From Labrys sp. WJW (lineage in GTDB: Bacteria; Pseudomonadota; Alphaproteobacteria; Rhizobiales; Labraceae): 64,000 nt of DNA. Under the pieces are notes generated by a model that worked only from the letters and a program-made list of their open reading frames with translations, had not been told where the DNA came from and searched no databases. The DNA lies in contig NZ_LYXZ01000025.1 of NCBI RefSeq assembly GCF_001676615.1, positions 1-64,000 on the forward strand. Direction: 5' to 3'. Of this stretch, positions 59,519 to 64,000 are shown in pieces (position 1 is the first letter of the stretch; each line of letters opens with the position of its first letter). Position numbers and translations under genes: made by a program.

Positions 59519-61169
59519 AGAGTGCCTCCTTGAAGGGCGGTAGGCCGACACGGCGCACCGCCTCCAGGAATGTTTCCTGTGGGGAGAGACGCAGGTCCAG
59601 ATAGGTGTCCACCACCTTCTCGACCGCGTCGACGATACCGTCGGCGCCGAAGCCGGGGCCGACGAGCTCACCGATCGAACAATCCTCGCGGGCCGAACCG
59701 CCCAACGTGATCTGATAATTTTCCACGCCCTTGCGGTCGACGCCGAGAATGCCGATCGCCGCGACGTGATGATGGCCGCAGGCATTGATGCAGCCCGAGA
59801 TCTTGATCGGCAGGCTGCCGATCTCCGCCTGACGTGCGGGCGAGCCGAAACGCTCGGACAGGCCCTGCGCGATCGGAATGGCGCGGGCATTGGCGAGCGA
59901 GCAATAGTCGAGGCCCGGGCAGGCGATGATGTCGGTGATCAGCCCTTCATTGGCGGTGGCGAGGCCCGCGTCCTGCAGCACCGCGAACAGCGCCGGCAGG
60001 TCGTCGAGCTTCACATGCGGCAGCACGAGATTCTGCAGATGGCTGATGCGGATCTCGCCCAGCGAATAGCGGTCGGCGAGATCGGCCACCAGGTCCATCT
60101 GGTCGGAGGACGCATCGCCCGGAATGCCGCCGATCGGCTTGAGCGAGATGGTGGCGATGCCATAGCCCGGCTGCTTGTGGGCATGGACGTTCACGGACAC
60201 CCAATGTGCGAAATCGGCATCCTTCGCCTTGGCCTTGTCGAAAACCGGTGTCTCGCCGATCGTCTCGAACGGGCCGGCGACGAAATATTGCTGCATCGCT
60301 GCCACCGAATCCGGCGTCAGCTTGAGGGCACCATCCTTGATGCGCGCGAACTCGGCTTCGACTTCCTCGCGGATCGGGTCGAGGCCCTTTTCGTGCACCA
60401 GGATCTTGATACGCGCCTTGTACTTGTTGTCGCGGCGGCCCTCGAGGTTGTACACGCGCATGATCGCCTCGGTGTAGGTGAGGAGATCCGCTTCGGGCAG
60501 GAAATCGCGCAAGGCCTTGCCGACCATGGGGGTGCGGCCCTGGCCGCCGCCGACGAACACACGGAAGCCAATCTCGCCGGCTTCGTTGCGCACGATCTGG
60601 TAGCCGATATCGTGGACCTTGACCGCAGCCCGGTCTTCCTCGGCGCCGGTGATGGCGACCTTGAACTTGCGCGGCAGATAGGACAGCTCCGGATGGGCCG
60701 TCGACCACTGGCGCATGATCTCGGCATAGACGCGCGGATCGGCGACCTCATCGGCGGCGGCGCCAGCGAAATGGTCGGCCGTGACGTTGCGCATGCAATT
60801 GCCGGAGGTCTGGATGGCATGCATCTCGACATCGGCGAGGGCCTGCAGCACGTCCGGCACGTCCTTGAGGGCGATCCAGTTGAACTGCAGGTTCTGGCGG
60901 GTGGTGAAATGGCCGTAATGACGGTCCCAGCGGCGGCCGATGGTTGCGAGGGTGCGCAACTGCTTGGAGGACAACGTGCCATAGGGCACTGCGATCCGCA
61001 GCATATAGGCATGCAGCTGGAGATAGACGCCGTTCATCAGCCGAAGGGATTTGAACTCCTCCTCGGTGATGTCGCCCTTGATGCGGCGCTGCACCTGGTC
61101 GCGGAACTCGGCGACGCGCGCGTTCACGAAGGCGTGGTCGAACTCGTCATAACGGTAGAGGGCACCCAT
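59502..61169 (-). CDS. cysI: Sulfite reductase hemoprotein (nitrite/sulfite reductase)
   Basis: 555-residue siroheme [4Fe-4S] enzyme reducing sulfite to sulfide. Two ferredoxin-like half domains (HYGHFTTRQNLQFNWIALKD and EIRISHLQNLVLPHVKLDDL) and two siroheme regions are seen. Cluster and siroheme cysteines are C417 and C423 (CPGLDYC) and C460 and C464 (CINACGHHH). It is of the type that works with ferredoxin or an unknown donor, because no cysJ flavoprotein is nearby. Its ATG shares a base with the stop codon of the DUF2849 gene (TAATG). Confidence 0.95.
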   Translation of the reverse strand: MGALYRYDEFDHAFVNARVAEFRDQVQRRIKGDITEEEFKSLRLMNGVYLQLHAYMLRIAVPYGTLSSKQLRTLATIGRRWDRHYGHFTTRQNLQFNWIALKDVPDVLQALADVEMHAIQTSGNCMRNVTADHFAGAAADEVADPRVYAEIMRQWSTAHPELSYLPRKFKVAITGAEEDRAAVKVHDIGYQIVRNEAGEIGFRVFVGGGQGRTPMVGKALRDFLPEADLLTYTEAIMRVYNLEGRRDNKYKARIKILVHEKGLDPIREEVEAEFARIKDGALKLTPDSVAAMQQYFVAGPFETIGETPVFDKAKAKDADFAHWVSVNVHAHKQPGYGIATISLKPIGGIPGDASSDQMDLVADLADRYSLGEIRISHLQNLVLPHVKLDDLPALFAVLQDAGLATANEGLITDIIACPGLDYCSLANARAIPIAQGLSERFGSPARQAEIGSLPIKISGCINACGHHHVAAIGILGVDRKGVENYQITLGGSAREDCSIGELVGPGFGADGIVDAVEKVVDTYLDLRLSPQETFLEAVRRVGLPPFKEALYGQRA

Positions 61170-61471
61170 TATTCGGCAGCCTCGGCGAGTTCGGTCTTGG
61201 GCAGATAGGCGATGGTCGGCCCGAGCGCGCGGATGGCCTCGCGCAGCTTGGCGGGACGGGGCTTCTCGCCGCTGACATCGAGCTCGACGGCATAGATCTC
61301 GACCACGTCCTGCTCATTGGCAGCGGCGGTGACGCTAGCAAGGATCGCATTGGCGGTGGCCTGATCGGGTTCGATGGCGCTGTCGGCCACGTCGAGCGAC
61401 CAGTTGCCATTGGGGGTGCGGAACACCACACGCCCATCCTTGAGGCGGTTGGCTGTGATAGCGAGCGGCAT
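61169..61471 (-). CDS. DUF2849 family protein, first gene of the sulfur operon
   Basis: 100 residues: MPLAITANRLKDGRVVFRTP, NGNWSLDVADSAIEPD and VVEIYAVELDVSGEKPRPAK. This matches DUF2849, which in rhizobia lies between cysG and cysI and is presumed to aid sulfite reduction. Here no cysG precedes it; a 171-bp AT-rich gap with a promoter does. The frame is open to 61555, but ATG 61471 gives the family start. Stop codon overlaps the cysI start. Confidence 0.9.
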   Translation of the reverse strand: MPLAITANRLKDGRVVFRTPNGNWSLDVADSAIEPDQATANAILASVTAAANEQDVVEIYAVELDVSGEKPRPAKLREAIRALGPTIAYLPKTELAEAAE

Positions 61472-61502
61472 GACGAAAAACCCCTGATTGGAATTCGTCC
61501 AC

Positions 61503-61531
61503 GATATCGGTTCTCGCGCGCAATTTGTCAA
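61503..61531 (-). promoter_or_regulatory. Promoter of the DUF2849-cysI-cysH-DUF934 operon
   Basis: Minus strand TTGACA (61531-61526), 17-bp spacer, GATATC (61508-61503); the -10 is weak. A 12-bp palindrome TCGATATATCGA at 61581-61592 and an AT-rich stretch upstream may bind a sulfur regulator. Confidence 0.5.
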
Positions 61532-61642
61532 ATAGATTTCAATACGAAAAAACAATGTAATTTAGGGCGGCTAAAGAAATTCGATATATCGATCAATGCG
61601 ATGGCTAAAAAGGCATGCATCCTGGGCAACGCTGATCGGCGG

Positions 61643-62413
61643 TCATGCAACCTTGCGGCGATAGGAATAACGGCTGATTTCTGTAGAAAAGGCGAGCGAG
61701 CGGTAGAGAGATCGGCCGGCATCGTTGCCTGCCACCACGGGCAGGCAGGCTCCTTTCGCACCCTGATCGTCGCGGGCCCAGGCGAGCAGGGCGCTGACGG
61801 CATTGTGGGCATGGCCCTGGCGCCTGAAAGCGGGATCGGTCGCCACCGCGTTGATGCAGACGATGCCGTCATGCACCGCACCGAAGGCCAGCGCCGCGGG
61901 GCTGCCGTCACGGGCCGGCGACATGGCATATCCGGCCGGCACGGCCACCGCGCCGAACAGGGCGCGAGCATGGGCGGTGGTCGCAGCGGAAAATTTCTGA
62001 AGACGGGCATGAGCTCCGAACCAAGTATCGTCGAGGCTCGGCCGCACGAAGGCCGTGCCGTGCTCGCCGTGGGGCGGTGCGGCAGCGAGGTCGCGATAGA
62101 GCACGCAAGTCTCATCTTCGCCTGGGCCATATCCGGCCTCGTCCAAGGCGCTGCCGATATCCTGCGACGAAACATTAGACAGGCGAAAAATGGTGGGCAG
62201 GCCGTGATGGGTGTAAAATGCTTCGGCTGAGCGAATCTGGTCCCCCGGCTGTCGCAAGCCGGGGCAGAGGAGGCTGATTGAGTTGGCCCGCCTGGTATGT
62301 CCGTGGGAGAAGCGCAGCAGCCAGCCGTCGAGCCATATCGTCTTCAAGGCTGGCCAGCCGTTCAGGCATGCCTCTTCCACCCGCCGCGCCAGCACGTCCT
62401 TGTTGTCTGCCAT
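61643..62413 (-). CDS. GNAT-family N-acetyltransferase
   Basis: 256 residues. The C-terminal half holds the acetyl-CoA site: ICINAVATDPAFRRQGHAHN with the R/Q-x-x-G-x-A/G loop, AVSALLAWARDDQGAKGACL and AGNDAGRSLYRSLAFST. The N-terminal half (ARRVEEACLNGWPALKTIWL, GWLLRFSHGHTRRANSISLL) is like the extended GNATs that act on small substrates or are orphan members. The frame begins at 62497, but MADNKDV (62413) is the better start for the family. Substrate unknown. Confidence 0.85.
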   Translation of the reverse strand: MADNKDVLARRVEEACLNGWPALKTIWLDGWLLRFSHGHTRRANSISLLCPGLRQPGDQIRSAEAFYTHHGLPTIFRLSNVSSQDIGSALDEAGYGPGEDETCVLYRDLAAAPPHGEHGTAFVRPSLDDTWFGAHARLQKFSAATTAHARALFGAVAVPAGYAMSPARDGSPAALAFGAVHDGIVCINAVATDPAFRRQGHAHNAVSALLAWARDDQGAKGACLPVVAGNDAGRSLYRSLAFSTEISRYSYRRKVA

Positions 62414-62783
62414 GGTTGTATGCACTGCCTGCTCGTTGAAACCTTGATCGTCCGCGCGTAGGGCGCCGGTGAGGCGCGTCTCTTGACGCCGGACCACTTA
62501 TCCTTTTGTAGCCCAGGCTTGACCGGTTGGTCGACTTGAGCTTTGCGGCAGGCTGCCCCTACAAGGCTGGCTACCCGGGACGTGTCGTGGGTCATGGATC
62601 ATAGCCAGACCATGGACCCACGACACGTCCTGGAGCGTCTGGCGCTTGAACGAACTCGCCTGGAATCGCAAAGACGCTCCAGCCAATCCGTTGGATCGGC
62701 TTGGAAACGAGGAACTGGGGCAGACGAGCGTTCAGTCGTGAACGCGCTTTGCGCCAGCGCATTGACGTTTATCGGAGCTTGCC
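62414..62783. other. 370-bp gap between GNAT and isochorismatase genes
   Basis: No gene is supported. It contains a long near-perfect inverted repeat (62578-62630: GGACGTGTCGTGGGTCATGG and CCATGGACCCACGACACGTC, with one bulged base, around 12 bases) and a diverged family D repeat at 62661-62760. The inverted repeat could be a divergent-gene operator or a dispersed palindrome. Confidence 0.6.
62661..62760. repeat. Dispersed intergenic repeat, family D (copy 4)
   Basis: TGGAATCGCAAAGACGCTC, CCAATCCGTTGGATCGG and GTGAACGCGCTTTGCGC follow the order of the copy at 25779-25904; the outer AAAGCGTTTT end is missing. It ends just before the isochorismatase ribosome binding site. Confidence 0.7.
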
Positions 62784-63374
62784 ATGTTGCGTCTGGACCC
62801 CCGCCATACCGCCCTCGTGATGATCGATCTGCAGAATTGGATCGTCGGCCGGCCGGTGGCGCCGCATTCGGGTGGAGATGTCATCGAGCGGTCCTTGCGC
62901 ATCGGCAAGGCGCTGCGCAAGGCGGGCGGTACGGTGATCCTGGTACGTGTGGCTTTTTCCGATGGTTATGGCGATGTGGTGAAGGTTCCCGTTGATGCGC
63001 CCCTGATCCTGCCGGAAGATAAGATGCCAGCCGAGGCGGTTGCCTTCGATGAGAGAATCAATCCGTCAAAGGCCGATGTGGTGATCACCAAGCGCCAGTG
63101 GAGTGCCTTTCATGGCACGGAACTGGATCTGCAATTGCGTCGCCGCGGCATCGATACCGTCATCATCAGCGGCATCGCCACCAATTTCGGCGTCGAGGCG
63201 ACGGCACGCGATGCCTTTGCCAACAACTATGCCGCGATCGTGGCGGAGGACGCCACCAGCAGCATGACGGCGGACATGCATCGCTTCTCGATCGATCACG
63301 TCCTGCCGCGCGTCGCCCGCATCCGGTCGAGTGCGGTGATCATCGATGCCCTCAAAGAAGCCATGAAGGATTGA
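62784..63374 (+). CDS. Isochorismatase-like cysteine-hydrolase fold protein (YecD-like)
   Basis: 196 residues. The fold is clear: ALVMIDLQNWIVG (D15), VVITKRQWSAFHGTELDLQL (K103), and IISGIATNFGVEATARDAF. The usual nucleophilic cysteine in the last motif is Gly136, so it cannot act as a nicotinamidase-type cysteine hydrolase; it resembles the E. coli YecD group with the same change. A role as an esterase-like or binding protein using Asp/Lys only is possible. GGAG is seven bases before ATG 62784. Confidence 0.9.
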   Translation: MLRLDPRHTALVMIDLQNWIVGRPVAPHSGGDVIERSLRIGKALRKAGGTVILVRVAFSDGYGDVVKVPVDAPLILPEDKMPAEAVAFDERINPSKADVVITKRQWSAFHGTELDLQLRRRGIDTVIISGIATNFGVEATARDAFANNYAAIVAEDATSSMTADMHRFSIDHVLPRVARIRSSAVIIDALKEAMKD

Positions 63375-63454
63375 GGGCGCCTGATCGGGCGACCTCGCCC
63401 CCTGGCCGTTGTTCCGGGCCCTGAAAGCCGATGCGAGCGCCTCATTCCACCCGA

Positions 63455-64000
63455 TCAGAGTTCTGATCCACCAGCGAGGCGGGATATCAGCTCCTCCGTC
63501 AGCCGATCGGCGGTGTTCGGATCGGTGACGTCCATCAAGGGGATGTCGTGCCGGATTGCTGATTCGATGAAGGCGTCGTTCTCGCGAACGGACCGTTCCA
63601 CGAACTTGTCTATGGCGGTTTTCGTCCGCTCCTCTTGCTGGACGTAGCGGCTTTCTCGTTCGATGCGTTCCCGCAGGGCCTGTGGCTCGATGTGAAGACA
63701 GATGGCCAAGGCGTCGCCGATCTCCCAGTCGAGGAGATAGTCGGGCCGGAGGGCTGCTCCCTCCAGGATGAAGCTTCCGCCTGCCTTGCGCAGGGCTGCT
63801 ATCCTGGCCCGAATGATCGGCCGCATATTCTCGTGGTGGACCAGGAGAAACCAGTGAATGGCGTCGTCTGTCAGGCGCAGGTAGAATTCCGTGACCGGAT
63901 CCGGCACGCCGGTCCAGGGACGACCCGGATGGCGTCCCAACTGGTCAGTTGAGGTCACGGACCATCCGATTGCCCCGCCGATGCGAGCGGCACAGGTCGA
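63455..64000 (-). CDS. P-loop kinase-like protein, 5' end outside the window
   Basis: At least 181 codons; the frame stays open to the window edge. The visible protein, read from the edge, begins STCAARIGGAIGWSVTSTDQ and LGRHPGRPW, the segment that normally directly follows a Walker A GKST in small nucleotide or 2-phosphoglycerate-kinase-like proteins; the GK would lie just outside. Later GGSFILEGAALRPDYLLDWE is the Walker B-like strand. ESRYVQQEERTKTAIDKFVE and VTDPNTADRLTEELISRLAG finish it. A GTG inside the visible region could be mistaken for a start. Substrate unknown. Confidence 0.65.
   Translation of the reverse strand, partial: STCAARIGGAIGWSVTSTDQLGRHPGRPWTGVPDPVTEFYLRLTDDAIHWFLLVHHENMRPIIRARIAALRKAGGSFILEGAALRPDYLLDWEIGDALAICLHIEPQALRERIERESRYVQQEERTKTAIDKFVERSVRENDAFIESAIRHDIPLMDVTDPNTADRLTEELISRLAGGSEL

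Overview
The window is GC-rich, densely packed chromosomal DNA from an alphaproteobacterium, most likely Hyphomicrobiales (Rhizobiales). The evidence is the thrS-yidD pair, the iscU-like/folE/hisI neighbourhood, the DUF2849-cysI-cysH-DUF934 sulfur cluster, malonate genes of the rhizobial mat type, and many short dispersed inverted repeats between genes. I cannot name the genus. I see no rRNA or tRNA gene, CRISPR array, transposase or prophage gene.

Layout. 0-7 kb: housekeeping (thrS, yidD, an IscU-like scaffold, folE, a GapN-like aldehyde dehydrogenase, hisI). 7-16 kb: small accessory units, namely an SRPBCC-ArsR pair under twin operators, two MFS carriers (one divergent from an ArsR-like regulator around a 38-bp perfect palindrome), a methyltransferase, a CDF metal exporter, an L,D-transpeptidase, an exported repeat protein and a nitroreductase. 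16-17 kb: rplM-rpsI with promoter and terminator. 17-20 kb: a LacI-type repressor gene, three copies of its probable operator, a 59-codon ORF and a COG4637-type ATPase. 20-26 kb: cupin, PRC-barrel protein, speB-purM-purN, and the first of two paralogous exported proteins. 26-32.5 kb: DUF3592, a metallo-beta-lactamase/TPR/DoxX operon, a GntR-IMPase pair and an autotransporter.

33-40 kb is a complete malonate utilisation locus: matR (GntR) divergent from a TRAP transporter (binding protein plus fused DctQM), malonyl-CoA decarboxylase and malonyl-CoA synthetase, with a palindromic operator in the promoter region. Malonate would be imported, activated to malonyl-CoA and decarboxylated to acetyl-CoA. 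40-43 kb holds a PhoD phosphatase behind a Pho box and the second paralogous exported protein. 43-50 kb holds LysR/lactonase, a PLP sulfur-amino-acid enzyme, a Fae-family protein, and a molybdopterin oxidoreductase overlapping a YjbR protein. 50-58 kb holds bcp, a large AsmA-like envelope protein, a DHA2 exporter with LysR, an LCMT-type methyltransferase and a phasin-like protein. 58-61.5 kb is the assimilatory sulfate/sulfite reduction operon. The right end has a GNAT, an isochorismatase-like hydrolase and a P-loop kinase-like gene cut by the window edge.

The most informative non-coding signals are four independently readable operator systems (7.7, 13.9, 18.4 and 33.7 kb), the Pho box at 41.5 kb, and at least six families of 70-125-bp inverted repeats. 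Very long ORFs antisense to thrS, the mat genes, phoD, the molybdoenzyme and the AsmA-like gene are GC-driven shadows and are not annotated.
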